From assembly GCA_947683625.1 (NCBI GenBank), contig CANTUR010000285.1, positions 1,426,001-1,490,000 of the forward strand: a DNA stretch of 64,000 nt, in the 5' to 3' direction. Under the pieces are notes generated by a model. It saw nothing but the letters and a program-made list of their open reading frames with translations. It had not been told where the DNA came from and searched no databases. Each line of letters opens with the position of its first letter. Positions within the stretch are counted from its first letter, which is position 1. The stretch is from Mallotus nudiflorus. Its lineage: Eukaryota; Streptophyta; Magnoliopsida; Malpighiales; Euphorbiaceae. Shown here piece after piece: positions 44,779 to 55,815 of this stretch. A program made the translations under genes and the position numbers.

Positions 44779-46337
44779 AGAAGCAGGTCAAATTGTATAC
44801 CCTAGTCTTTAAGGACTTAGTATAGAGCAAGTAGAGTGTCGAACACTCGGGATTTGGTCAAAATTTATATTAACTGAATAGATACTTAGATGGATAGGTA
44901 GAAAATTATAAATGAAGATATTTAATGGTTCTATTTAATTCTAAACTACTAAAGAATAATAATTACTCTAACTATTCAAAATTATTAAAACAAATAAGAT
45001 ATATATGTGTATGGGAAAATCACAAATCATAACCAAATAAGAACTTAAACATAGTTATCATAAAATAAGTTGATTGGAAATTATAGTCTTTAAAAGCAAC
45101 TCTCATTGTCGATTAAAGGTATTTTCTCCTAGAGTCTACAAGCACTCTCGTTGTATTGCAGATATAATAGAAAACTATAAAGAATATTATACTAATTATA
45201 TCTCCCTTAAGAGGAATTAGCTTTATGATACCCAGTAAAATTTCAGTCTTAAGTAAATTCAATTATCTTCCACCAAATTCCCTTTACAATACCCAATAAA
45301 ATTTGATTGACAAGTTACATATGGTGATCAAGCATACATAAACACAAGTAAGCACTAATTGAAATTAATCATAAAAGATATAAGATAAAGATGTAGTTCT
45401 TATTTAATTCATCATTATAATTCCCATACAAAAAGACTTAGCCTAGATACATGATTAAGAAGCAACAAAAAAATATCAAATTCAACATAGACAGAAAAGA
45501 TAAAGAATTAAATAAGTAAGACTCCCTTCTATAACTTATAAAGATTTTTAATACTTAGGATGATCTCCTCTTTCCCTTGGCTTTTGTCTCCTTCAAGTGT
45601 TAGATAATGACTATCACCAAAACTAAAAAATGATAGTACTTATAAAACACTCTATTGATTCATATGTTTTTCTTATGTTCTTTCTCTTTATTTTGGTTCA
45701 TTCGCCTTTTCTTCAGACCTAAAATGATGAATATATAGAACTTCAAAGCTGCTGGAAGTGTCTGGAATATGATTAAACTTGGAAAGGCACCACTTGACAT
45801 AAAAAGTCACCATCCTGTACAGATGCTGTAACTTCAAGGGCAATTTCGTCCATTCATATGACTTTATCTCTAGAAAGTTCCTTCATAAAAGGTGTATAAA
45901 ATTCTATTATCTTTCTAGAACAACTTGAATCACCTAATTTAAAATATTTGTAGATGGATTTATGGCCAAAATACAAAAACTGCTTAAATTAGAAAATTAC
46001 ATCTTTTTGACTAGGCATGAATGTAACGACTTGTCAAGGAGTGATGACTCATTATAGAGGCTCTCAATGATGACTCATACAAGTGGTGATAACTCACCAC
46101 CCTTCCTTGTTGATCTAAGCTTGATCCCTTTTACTTTTAGCATGCTCCAATCAATTCCAAGTGTCTTCTAAAGCACATTTAAGCCCTAAATCATTGATAT
46201 AACTTACATAATAAGTCCTATTGATAATCAAGCAAAAACATCCATTTACTAATCAAACAAACATATAAAACATAATGAAATAAAATGAAAATAGACCTTA
46301 ACAAGCTTATATAACTATGCATATTTTCATTATATCA
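44779..46337 (-). repeat. 5' LTR of Athila element
   Basis: 1559 bp on the right side, ending ATATCA before the AAAAT duplication. Co-linear with 34243-35789 throughout, with scattered substitutions and small indels. Confidence 0.9.
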
Positions 46338-46342
46338 AAAAT

Positions 46343-47150
46343 CCAGTATACTATATCAATAAGATACTCAGAGGTTCATAAATTCAGTATCCAAAACTGG
46401 ATAAATTAGCTATGGTCGTCGTCCATAAATCTTAGAAACTTTGATACTATTTTCATGCTCATTCAATCATCATAAGATCCATCTTCCCTTCAAGAAAAAT
46501 CTTACAAAGACTTGAAACATTTAGCAGACTAGTTCAATGACCAATATTGCTTGGAGAATTTGAAATCAGTTATAAACCTCGATAGCAGACAAAGGCTTAG
46601 GCCCTAACAGACTTCATACAAGAGGGGACAATAGAAGATTTTGCTCCTTTCGAGTGTCTAGAATGGGAGCTATATATTGATGGAGCCTTATCCATCCAAG
46701 GATCTAATGCTGAAATCATTCTTAAAGGGCCACATAAAGTCACTGTCAAATATGCAGTTTAGATAAAGTACAATGCCATTAACAATGTAGCTGAGTATAA
46801 AGCACTCATCATGGGATTGAAGTTAGTTATTGAGGTTAAAGTCGAGCATCTCAAGATATTCTCTGATTCATAATTAGTGGTAAATCAAGTTAAAGGAGCA
46901 TTCTAGATAAAAAAACTAAAGCATTGCCAAATATGTCAAGAAAGTCACACAGCTCTTGAAGAAGCTTGAGTAGGATGGGGGACCATGGGAAATCATCCAA
47001 ATCCCCAAAAGTAAAAACTTAGAAGCATATCTGCTAGTCAAATCAGCGACCAAAGTTAATCAGACATTTAAACTAAGGCATTAATAAAATCAAGCACTGA
47101 GGAAGCAAAGATCATGGACATTCAATAAGTAATAGAATGGACAAAAATGA
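46343..47150 (+). pseudogene. Tat element RNase H (continued) and second, archaeal-type RNase H
   Basis: Immediately after the Athila insertion the host element resumes with PVYYINKILRGS, the RNase H connection. The second RNase H typical of the Tat lineage follows at 46665-46960: WELYIDGALSIQGSNAEIIL, then NVAEYKALIMGLKLVIEVKV and LKIFSDS with LVVNQVKGAF. The catalytic D-E-D pattern (YIDG, AEYKAL, FSDS) is visible. Stops (for example after FSDS, where Gln is conserved) inactivate it. Confidence 0.85.
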
Positions 47151-47189
47151 TAATTTAGTATCTCAAACATGGGGTACTTTTCCAAGATA

Positions 47190-48330
47190 AGTTGAAAGCT
47201 CAAAAGTTAAAGACAAATGACATGCCTTATTCCATCTACCATGGAGAACTCTATAGAAGGTCCCTCTTACACGCATGGTCTAAATTTGTATCGCCACAAG
47301 AAGGAAATTATATGCTTAGGGAAATCCATGAAGGAATTTACAGAGCACATGAATCTCACCATTCATTAATCAAAAAGGCATTGCGCCAGGGATACTATTG
47401 GCCTACCATGTCTTGAGATGCTTAGAAACTGACTCAAGAATTTTGCCTATCTCAACCTTAAGCCTTTTAATCCTCAACATTTGATAAGGAGTCCCTGTCC
47501 TTTTACAATATAGGGGATGGACATCCTGGGTCTTTTTCCTACCTCAATCTCCCAAAAGAAGTTCTTAATCATGGCCATAGATCACTTCACTAAATGGATA
47601 GAAGTTAAAACTGTACCAACCATCACTGAGGCCCAAATCTAGCACTTTTTTTTTTAAAAAAGAAGTCATCTGCAGATTTGGAATACCACACACTTAATAG
47701 ATAATAGGACACAATTCGATAATGAGAAATTTAGAAAGTTCTATTAAGATTTCAAAATAAAAATATGGTTTACCTTAGTAGCTTATCCATAAACAAATGG
47801 CTAAATGAAAGTCACTAATAGGATCATTATTCAAGGGCTAAAGAAAAGACTACATGAGAAGAAGGGGAATTGGGTTGATGAACTCAACAACATTGTTTGG
47901 GCTAATAGAACTACACCTAGAACTTGCATTGGAAAGACACCCTTTAAATTAACTTAAGGGATGTATGCTATAATCTTAGTGGCGATTAGTTTTACAAGTT
48001 ACCAGGTCACTAAGCATCTAAATCAAGAAGTCAACAACATCAATGCTTGAATATGTCTAGAATTACTTGAAGAGAGGAGAGGAGAAAGTAGGCATCCATT
48101 ATAGTGAAAGCTAAAAAAATAAAGGATTATGGAATATCACAATTCACACATCCGGCTAAATACTTTAAAGTTAGAGACTGGGTACTTATAAGGGTTGACA
48201 TTGATAAAGGTAACTCTGACACATGAAAACTCAAACCTAATTGGGAAGGTCCTTATTAAGTCACTGAGAAAATGACTAAAGGGGCATACAATATTAAGGA
48301 TAGACAAGGAAAAGAGTTACAGTGATATTG
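47190..48330 (+). pseudogene. Tat element integrase
   Basis: 47192-47416 is the H2C2 zinc-finger part (MLREIHEGIYRAHESHHSLI, then KKALRQGYYWPTM). The core follows in broken frames: first Asp in GMDILGLFPTSIS, second in LIDNRTQFDNE. The place of the catalytic Glu at 47808-47810 is AAA (Lys), next to Gln-to-stop (TAA at 47802) and Val-to-Met changes, all explained by transitions. The C-terminal part RVDIDKGN-like and NWEGPY-like sequence runs to about 48330. It is inactive. Confidence 0.85.
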
Positions 48331-48574
48331 GAATTCAGATAGCCTCTGAAAATATTATCAATAAATGTACTTAGAATTTTTAAGAAATAAATAGTTCATT
48401 TATCATTAAAAATTTTATATTACATAGTATTCCAAAAAAATAAAGAGATTTGTAGTTGAGTATTGTGAGAGGAAGGAAGACTCATATTATGAGACTCAAA
48501 CATAGAGGCCGGATCTAGTATAACAAAGAAAACACTAGCAGACATCTCCCCAGTAGGTCTTAAATCCTTAGTTG
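48331..48574 (+). other. Tat element pol 3' end to antisense ORF, no gene
   Basis: AT-rich spacer between the end of integrase and the antisense ORF; nothing recognised. Confidence 0.5.
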
Positions 48575-50350
48575 CTCAAAAGATGATTTATTGGTAGTAG
48601 ACTTCATTAATTTCTTGGGACTATTTAACTACTTGGAAGAAGCCTTGCTCCGAGCATCTTTTTTAGCATTAATCCTAGCCAGATCGGTAGGAGTAATTTT
48701 ATCCAAGTCTATGAAGTTCAAATTCAGCTGTTGGGCGAGTAAGACTCTTTAACATTCAGACTTATAAGCTTTGAGAAACCCTACGACCATGTTCTGGTAG
48801 CTTCTCTTGTCATCCTCATGGGATTTCTTAGCGTCAGTAAATTTCTTCTCTAAAGTTATAATTTGGGAATCCTACCCTTTAATTTTTGTTATAAGTTAAG
48901 CTTGATTATGCTCTAACTCCTCTACCCTCTCCTAGCTCGCCTCGGCTACAGATCTTACCTCAGTATGCTTAGTTTGGCAAAGTTCCAGTACTGTCATTGC
49001 CTTCTCTAATATTTTCTCAAAATCAATGGCTATTATGCCAACCTTGTCTCCCTCATGCTATACCAACTCTTAAGGTAATAATAGTTATCATTCACTAGCA
49101 TCAAAGCCTAAGTCATTTGAAAGGAAAGATAAATATTATTAACTTGGGTACACATGAACACCAAGTAAGCAAAGTGGAAAATAATTACCTCAAATGAGTG
49201 CTCGATCATGGAGTTGTATAACTCTTCTTTATCCATATCCATCCTTGGATATTTTTAAAAAGCCATAGAGACTTAGCATATTGGTCCCTCACTTGAGCAT
49301 TCAGGACACTAAGAGGCTTCATTTTTTAAAATCTAGGACCTCATATCAGGAAACCCTAATAGCTTTGGACACTTAACAAAGACCAACTTGTATAACTCTT
49401 CAACATCAGAGTCCTTGTTCAAGGACCTTTTTCTTTAACCTTCAGAATTCTCTATTTGAGAAGTTTCAGCCATAGTTATTCCTTTTTGGGTGGATGTAAC
49501 TTCAAAGGGGACCTCCAAAGCAGATATAGGAGAAGAGATTTACATGTCATCCTGAGTCTCTAACTCATCATCTACAAGTTGAATCCTATCCATAAAGGCA
49601 AAAAAGTCAACTATCTATAAATAAAGAATAAAAAACAAAAGTTAAAGTGATACCTTTTGAATGTTAGAACTTACCACTGAGATGTATATGATAAAGATAA
49701 ACTCTTTGATGATATCGCTTATATAAATTTTTGGTAGATCTTGTGTCAGCTATACCATGAAGATGAAGCATCATGACCATCTCTGTATCCTCATTATATA
49801 GCCTTAAAGGATGCTTCACCTTATGGTAGTTATAGGACCACATCCACCAGATGTGGACAAAGATTGATGAATGTTTAACAATGAAAAACCTATGTCTCCA
49901 CTTCTTATGGAGATTTGTAAGCTTTACAAAGAGGCTATGGTTTAGAATGGCTGATAGAGAGAACATCAACTCTCCCTTTTTCTTATTCAAGCTATAGAGA
50001 TACTGCATGACATCCAAATCCAGCTCTCTACCTTCCTCATGCATCATTTCTATAAAACCGGTCAAGATCCAGTAGCTATTGGGATGGAGTTGCCTAAGAG
50101 ATATGTTATATCTATTTAGAAAACTCCTAATAAAGGGATCTAAGGGGAATTTCAATTCCCCCTATAATTGATTAAAGTATATAACTAATCTATCAAAATT
50201 CAACATAAGGGTATGGGTTTTGAAGTTCTTATCTACATTGTGTAGAGCAAAGTCTACTAGAATGCTAAAATGTGTCCAGTCTTATTTTAGCAAATCCTTA
50301 TCTATCCTAGAGGTGAACAAGTCAGAGCTAACTTGCTCTTGTAGAGCTAT
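48575..50350 (-). pseudogene. Antisense ORF of the Tat element (PF04195-like 'putative gypsy type transposon' protein)
   Basis: The clearest frame, 49664-50155 on the minus strand, reads FPLDPFIRSFLNRYNISLRQ, LHPNSYWILTGFIEMMHEEG and KKWRHRFFIV. This is the signature of the plant domain annotated Transposase_28 / putative gypsy type transposon. Related N-terminal sequence extends to about 50350. The C-terminal part at 48600-49060 is a Glu/Lys/Leu-rich coiled coil (EKILEKAMTVLELCQTKHTE, then ITLEKKFTDAKKSHEDDKRS) separated by broken frames. It is transcribed opposite to gag-pol and lies between pol and the 3' LTR, as in several Tat-lineage elements. Its function is unknown. Stops make this copy dead. 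Confidence 0.8.
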
Positions 50351-50790
50351 GGATCCTATTCAACAAATAAGAAAAAGAAAAATATAGAGGAGAGAAGAAA
50401 ATTCACATGAAAAAGAAGGACGCAAGCTTACTAGAAAAGGCTCTAGAACACGGGAGATGGAACTTAGTGAGGAAAGAAGACAAGAAGAAAAGTGAAAATT
50501 GCAATAAACAAATGGGTGTAATCTATTTAAAGCACAATAGAAGGTTTTGGAATGACCATTATTGCCCTCATGAACATTTTCATTGCTCTCATAGCAGCAA
50601 AGGTAATTTCAGACAAGATAGAAGCCCACTAATCGAGTAGTTATTATTATGGTAGTTAAAAAATCTCATCTTCTGACACATGAACAGATGTGATGATTAC
50701 ACAATTTAAAATTCAAAGGAAAATAAAAAAGACGTGGTAGTTGATAATCCCACTCCTTTCATTGCCAACTATCTCCTCTATCAGCACCTG

Positions 50791-51125
50791 AGTCATGCTT
50801 CTAATGCATCGAGATTCTAAGTCCAATGACTAAAGTTGGTAGTATTAGGTCGGTTCGATAGTACTGAAGTTTGGTACTTAGGTCATGCTTCTAATGCATT
50901 GAGATTCTAAGTCCAGTGACTGAAGTTGGCACCCTTAGGTAACTTCGATAGTATTGAGGTTTAGCATTTGGGTCATGCTTCTAATGCACCAAGATTATAA
51001 GTCTAGTGATTAAAGCTGGCACCCTTAGGTCGCTTTGATAGTATTGAGGTTTGGTACTCGAGCCACGCTTTTAATGCACTGAGATTATATGGCACTCGGG
51101 CCATGCTTTTAATGCACTAAGCATC
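50791..51125. repeat. 90-bp tandem array in the Tat 3' UTR
   Basis: GTCATGCTTCTAATGCA begins monomers at 50792, 50882, 50972 and 51062 (exact 90-bp steps), with a truncated 38-bp monomer ending at 51100 and one more start there. Each monomer also contains GAGATT-TAAGTCCAGTGA and CGATAGTATTGAGGTTTGG. The array lies about 280 bp before the polypurine tract. Confidence 0.93.
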
Positions 51126-51400
51126 AAAACTCTAGTGATGGTTGGTTCTGCTAAGTTGTCTCCATACTGGTGAGTTAATCCCTCACAATAAGCATTTTTA
51201 TTATAGGTTCTATGCACTCAAGTCCAGCTGGCACTTCAATGATGTTCTAATATGGTGATTACAAGACCTGGTACTAAGCTTCATTTTTTCTTGTGACTGA
51301 GGTTGGCCACCTCATATCACCCTTCCATATCAGATCTAGTGACATTTTCCATCACCTTATAGACTTGGACACATTAATCATAAATATCTGAACATATTTT

Positions 51401-51412
51401 CAGAGGGGGGAC
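51401..51412 (+). other. Polypurine tract of the Tat element
   Basis: CAGAGGGGGGAC followed by TTT and the LTR start (TAATACCCC, where TG is changed to TA). Confidence 0.8.
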
Positions 51413-51415
51413 TTT

Positions 51416-51828
51416 TAATACCCCATATACATATTCCTATTTAACTAAGGTCTTTATTTTCCTATATATGGTTGCTTGTAGAAGAAGGAAACAAAAAAAA
51501 ATAGAAAAAGGTTCCTAATTAAGGAGACTCCTGGATAGGAAGAAACACTCTCCTACTATGCATAGGACTCTCATAAAAGAAGAATCATATTCCAAATAGG
51601 TTTGATAATCACTATCTCTATAAATAGGACCCTATATCTGTCATTCTCATTCATTTTATTCTCTCATACTCATTGATCTCTTTATCTCTCTCTATATTCT
51701 CTTATTTAGGCATCAAAGAGTTTGTGGGGATCCTCTCTACCTCGTGGGGATCCTCTCTACCTCTTACCTTGCCCTTTATTGATCACTTGTAGGATTGCCA
51801 ACTCAAGAGTTTTGAAAACAAGTTATCA
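51416..51828 (+). repeat. 3' LTR of the Tat element
   Basis: 413 bp, ending GTTATCA. It carries a private 20-bp tandem duplication (GTGGGGATCCTCTCTACCTC twice, about 51725-51765) not present in the 5' LTR, which accounts for most of the length difference. Confidence 0.9.
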
Positions 51829-52046
51829 CTAAAGATTTGAATAAGTTCTTGATTGCATCCATGTTACGTTGGCTTGATATAATAAGAACAGGGAAATTTG
51901 ATCTTTGCTCATGGTGCATTTTATTATTTTATAATTCTAACAATGCTATTAATATTGTTATCTTTGTCCTGTCCTTTCTTTTATTTTGCCCTCTAAATCC
52001 ATGTTGCCTATATATATGTTTTGTGATGCATCTCTTATCAATTTTA
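51829..52046. repeat. Segmental duplication, copy B (right part)
   Basis: Continues the copy B homology after the Tat insertion and matches 6653-6905 (AATAAGTTCTTGATTG, CATGGTGCATTTTATTATTT, CTTTGTCCTGTCCTTT). Ends near 52046 where the chromovirus LTR probably begins. The 70-residue ORF at 51837 is a shadow. Confidence 0.85.
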
Positions 52047-52150
52047 TGATAACCCACTAGTTTTTTTTGTTTAGTTGCAGATTATAATACTATATTACAT
52101 AACATTACTAATACTATTATAATATCTATCACTAACTATCATATATTATC

Positions 52151-52195
<45 letters not shown>

Positions 52196-53028
52196 TTATT
52201 TATTTTAAAAAAAGGGACCATAGGGAGATGGACATTAAAAAGGGGAAAGAAGTTTGCAACGAGAGGGAAGCCAAGGAACAACAAGTTTAATGAGTTTTGG
52301 GTGGTAAAATTACCTTTTAATATCAATTCTTTTTTTTGTTTAACCCGCAAACAAACTTCGATCAATATCAAATTTAAACCATAGACTCATCTTGTCCTCC
52401 TCTTCATTCAGTAGCTTTGGTTTTATGAGAAAATGTCAAGAAATTCAAAGAACAGTAACCCATCTTCTAATATTTTAGCACTGTTCTAGCAAGTTTCAGG
52501 TGCAGGATTGCCTCATTACATCCCTCTCATCGTTAGGAGTCTATAGGTATTGACCATGCATTTGATTTACATCGGTAGAATATTTAGCAAATATTTTTAG
52601 GTAAATTCAATTTTTATTCCAATTTTGTTATTCAATATATATTTTAGGTTGTTTGAGGCTATTTTTATGTTCTAGTAATTATTAAGAACATTTTGATATA
52701 TTCAATTTTGTCGGGTGATACTTTTCCTATGAAAAATTTGATGGGTCCCACTTGAACTCCGGTGAATGAACAATGTCAACCTTGAGATAAATGCATGAAA
52801 CTATTTTTAATAAATATTATAAATTATAATGATCAATTTCCATGAAGGGAGTTTAATTTAATTCTTTACGAATTTTGAGTAAAAATCTCTAAAAGTTTGG
52901 AGTGGAAATTAGTTTAATCGCCAGAGATAATTTTAAGCCTCAAATTATTCATTTATGGTGTTCCTAAGTCAATTTCCATGACTCCATCATTTTGATAAAT
53001 TTTTAGAATTTTTGGGGGTTATCAGGAA

Positions 53029-53030
<2 letters not shown>

Positions 53031-53092
<62 letters not shown>
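53031..53092. repeat. (AT)n microsatellite
   Basis: About 31 uninterrupted AT dinucleotides in the chromovirus LTR. Other (AT)n runs occur at 4050-4073, 5380-5410, 9835-9868, 29133-29152 and 52157-52190. Confidence 0.95.
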
Positions 53093-53096
<4 letters not shown>

Positions 53097-53729
53097 TGTA
53101 CCGGAGCATAGACATCGGGTAATAGGCATACAAGGACACATTAGCTTGCTCTCTCCACTTGTAAGTTAATATTTGAAATATGTGTTGGATTTACACATAA
53201 AGTATAAATTGATTGAATATATTTAAAAAGGAAAAATTAAATAAAAGAATTTACATTTTAATATTGAAATATTTATAATGTTAAATTATTATATTTAAGA
53301 AGAAGATTCAATTTAAGAATTTATATTTCCAATATGTGAATACTGAAAAAGTTGTTTTTGATATTTTAATATATTGATTATGTTGTGATTATATATAATG
53401 TTATTTTGCCCTTATTATTTTATTATGATGATTATTGATGTTTTAATTTAGTTATTTGTTTTTATGATTTTTATTATATATGGTGAGAAATTAATAGTAC
53501 TTTCATTTCCAATTACCGTATTTCTTGTGCATTTTATATATATTTATAAATATTTAAAAAAAGACTAGTAGAACAGGCTATCCAGTGGGCTACACTAAGA
53601 CCATGTGTGCACCAGTACGTTAGATGGCTAGAATATGAATTTTGAGTTAATATGAGATTGTATGATATTGGACATATGGTTAAATTGGTTTATTGAAATT
53701 CTTTAGATAAAGAGGAGTACGAATGTAGT

Positions 53730-53885
53730 AGCTCGGTTGACCGTTCAAGGTCTTGGGGCCAGTCATACCAGTAGCATAATTGTAGGAGCTTAGCTGACCT
53801 TTTAAGGTCTCAGGACTAGTCATGCCGGGGTAGCGAGACTGTAGTAGCTTAGTTGACCTTTAAGGGTCTTGGGGCCAGTCCATTA
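53730..53885. repeat. Three-copy short tandem repeat in the chromovirus LTR
   Basis: GTAG(C/A)(A/G)-GAG/TAGCT-GGTTGACC-TT-AAGGTCT-GGG-CCAGTCA recurs three times at about 50-57-bp spacing (near 53728, 53783 and 53839). It may mark the transcribed R region; no ORF. Confidence 0.65.
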
Positions 53886-54904
53886 CCTAATTGGAAAAGA
53901 GAAATATTGTTTAGACTCAAGAAAGACTGATGGCTAGTGAGACATAGTGTTTGAAGTACGAGAATCGTCAATAAGTATTAGAATAAGTGATTGACTGTGG
54001 TTAGTAGCTCGATGAAAGTTTAACTTTTGGAAACCGGCAGTCATTGGATTAATAAGAGAGCCAAATTGCTTTTGGATTAGTTTAGGGTTTTACCACTAAC
54101 TTCCACCTAATTATTTATGGATATTATTTTATCTTTTTATTATATATTTGTTTAAGTAAAAGGCATTTGGAAATCATATTGTTAAGGAGGTTACCAAATG
54201 AATGTTTTATGTAATTATATATGTTCACACTTTCAAAAGATTTATATTTAGGTATATATATATGGTATTTGATAAATTAATGCTTTTCTTAAAATACAAA
54301 TTGCAGAATAAATTTTTTAAATAACAGAGGTTTTTAAACTAATAGACATTTCTTTATATTAACTTACTTAATAAGGTTTGACTCCTCTTAATTATTTTTC
54401 TAGGAATATGTGAATCTTCAATTAGTTCACCTCCCCTACGCTAGACTCATTCTTCTTTGACTATTTTATATAGGTCATGTTAATGTTTATTGTCTTATAT
54501 TTGTGCTCTAGACACCGTAGTAGTAGTCAAATATTTGATAAATGTATTTATAATATGATTAGTTTAAATTAGGTGTGTGTATTATTATGATAATATATGT
54601 GCTGAGCATATAATTTGTGTAGTGGATTTTTATTTTGTTAGAGATTGATATTTGTGATGGATTATTGAAGTTGTTATGATGTAGTATTGATGAAAAAATA
54701 TTTGGAAGTATTAATTTTTATTCTACAGGTTGTAGTTTTGTCCCAATGTAGCAGAAATTCTACCAAATTTTTGTTAGAGATATAGTCTTAATTTAATTTT
54801 ATGTTGAAAATTTTTTTGGGCTCACTACGAGTTTCATAAGCTTTATGCTTTCCCATTACCTAGTGCAGGTCACGTGCCCATTGGGGTTTGGGTCGTGACA
54901 AAGT

Positions 54905-54916
54905 TGGTATCAAAGC
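54905..54916 (+). other. Primer-binding site (initiator tRNA-Met type) of chromovirus element
   Basis: TGGTATCAAAGC, four bases after the LTR, differs from TGGTATCAGAGC by one G-to-A change. Confidence 0.9.
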
Positions 54917-54979
54917 TTATGGTTGATTTCTTTTTCTTTGAGTCATTAGTGTTTGTCTTTTCTTGAATTACTGTGGTGA

Positions 54980-55815
54980 TTAGGTTGATAAATGCCATTC
55001 ATTATCATCGTTGTTTCTAGAATTCCATGTATATATTAGTTTCTTGCCATGTCTTGAAACTTGTTTATGTGTCTTTTCTAAATGAGTCAAGTGTGAACTA
55101 CTCCTATTCCAGAAGCATTATATATGATGATGAACATTCATTTCAAGATAAAGCTTGTCCCCTTGCCCCACCAACTAGAAGGAGGAGTAGCAGCAACTCA
55201 GAGATAAGAAAAAAATAGTTGCCAGCAGAAGTACTACTCTAGATACAAATCCTACAGCTTTTATAATTGGTGTAACAGGGATTAATCAAGGACTAGTAGC
55301 ATTTAATCAAGCCATGCCGCTAGTATAGTAGATGCTACATAGAGAAATTAGAGTATTTTGATTGTAGAGCTATTAATTCAAGTCACAACTCAAGACTAGT
55401 TTGTGCAGTCAATCTAATCATAAATGATTTGATTATCATAACTTGATTGGAGTTTAAAGAGAAACTTCTAAGATACTTCTATTCACTTTCTATAAAGGAT
55501 AATTACATATAGCAGTTGATGCATATAGCTAGAGGATAGTGGTAAGTATTGAAGTAGACCCACGAGTTCTTCAGGCTATTATATTATGCTATAGATGTGA
55601 TGCAAGATAAGGGAAGAGTAGTAGAACTGTATATTACAAGATTAGGTCCAATATATAATGGCATCTAAGCTAAAAACCATATGTTAAAGAGTTATTTTTA
55701 GATTTAGTCCTTTTGGATGTAATTGATTTTGATGTGATTTTAGGAATGGATTAGTTAGCTTAATACTATGCCATATTGGATTTTCAAAGAAGGAAGTTAT
55801 TTTCAAAATTCCAAT
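54980..55815 (+). pseudogene. Chromovirus gag/protease remnant
   Basis: Fragments include a Gln/Ala stretch near 55260-55320 (INQGLVAFNQAMP) resembling the chromovirus gag start. The end of the retropepsin domain at 55700-55800 reads LFLDLVLLDVIDFDVILGMD, with following Trp changed to a stop. The capsid and CCHC knuckle are missing. The ORF at 55027 is not a separate gene. Confidence 0.65.

Larger units (their letters stand above)
34243..46337 (-). mobile_element. Athila-type Ty3/gypsy element nested in the Tat RNase H
   Basis: Two LTRs of about 1.55 kb (34243-35789 and 44779-46337) bound a 9-kb interior read on the minus strand: primer-binding site, gag, protease, RT, RNase H, integrase, then an env-position ORF and a polypurine tract. 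Flanking 5-mers AACAT (34238-34242) and AAAAT (46338-46342) form the target duplication. Removing one restores the reading of the host element's RNase H. The LTRs differ by about 29 changes in the first 430 aligned bases by eye (about 6-7%), so it is younger than its host element. Long LTRs, tRNA-Asp-type primer site and extra 3' ORF are Athila hallmarks. Confidence 0.93.
30370..51828 (+). mobile_element. Old Tat-lineage Ty3/gypsy element, inserted in copy B (TSD TTAAA/CTAAA)
   Basis: Both LTRs begin TRATRCCCCATATAC and end GTTATCA. The insertion splits copy B between GTAAGTTAAA and CTAAAGATTTG; copy A reads GTAAGCTAAAGATC, so the 5-bp duplication is YTAAA with one change. The interior has gag, protease, RT, RNase H, a second (archaeal-type) RNase H and integrase in Tat order. 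It then has an antisense ORF, a 90-bp tandem array and a polypurine tract. A 12.1-kb Athila element is nested in its RNase H. All ORFs are broken. Confidence 0.93.
52047..54900 (+). repeat. 5' LTR of the chromovirus element (left boundary uncertain)
   Basis: The right end GGGTTTGGGTCGTGACA (54900) and adjoining primer-binding site are secure. The proposed left end is TGATAACCCACTAG (52047), which resembles TGTGATAACCC of the solo LTR at 7679. However, copy A also reads TGATAACTTACT at the homologous place, so the boundary may be some tens of bases further right. Shared features with the solo LTR include TTTGACTCC-CTTAATT (54380 against 9945) and GTAGTAGTAGT (54517 against 10068). Contains (AT)n runs at 52157-52190 and 53031-53092. 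A chromatin-like triplicated motif GTAGCTTAGTTGACC-TTTAAGGTCT-GGGCCAGTCA lies at 53735-53880. Confidence 0.75.

Noticed and set aside
50407..50640. 77-residue plus-strand ORF
   Set aside because: Lies between the antisense ORF and the 90-bp array of the Tat element, with no homologue recognised and no promoter or continuation.
51837..52049. 70-residue Cys-containing ORF
   Set aside because: It is the duplicated 3' flank of the LTP gene (matching 6653-6905), where the frame is not conserved.
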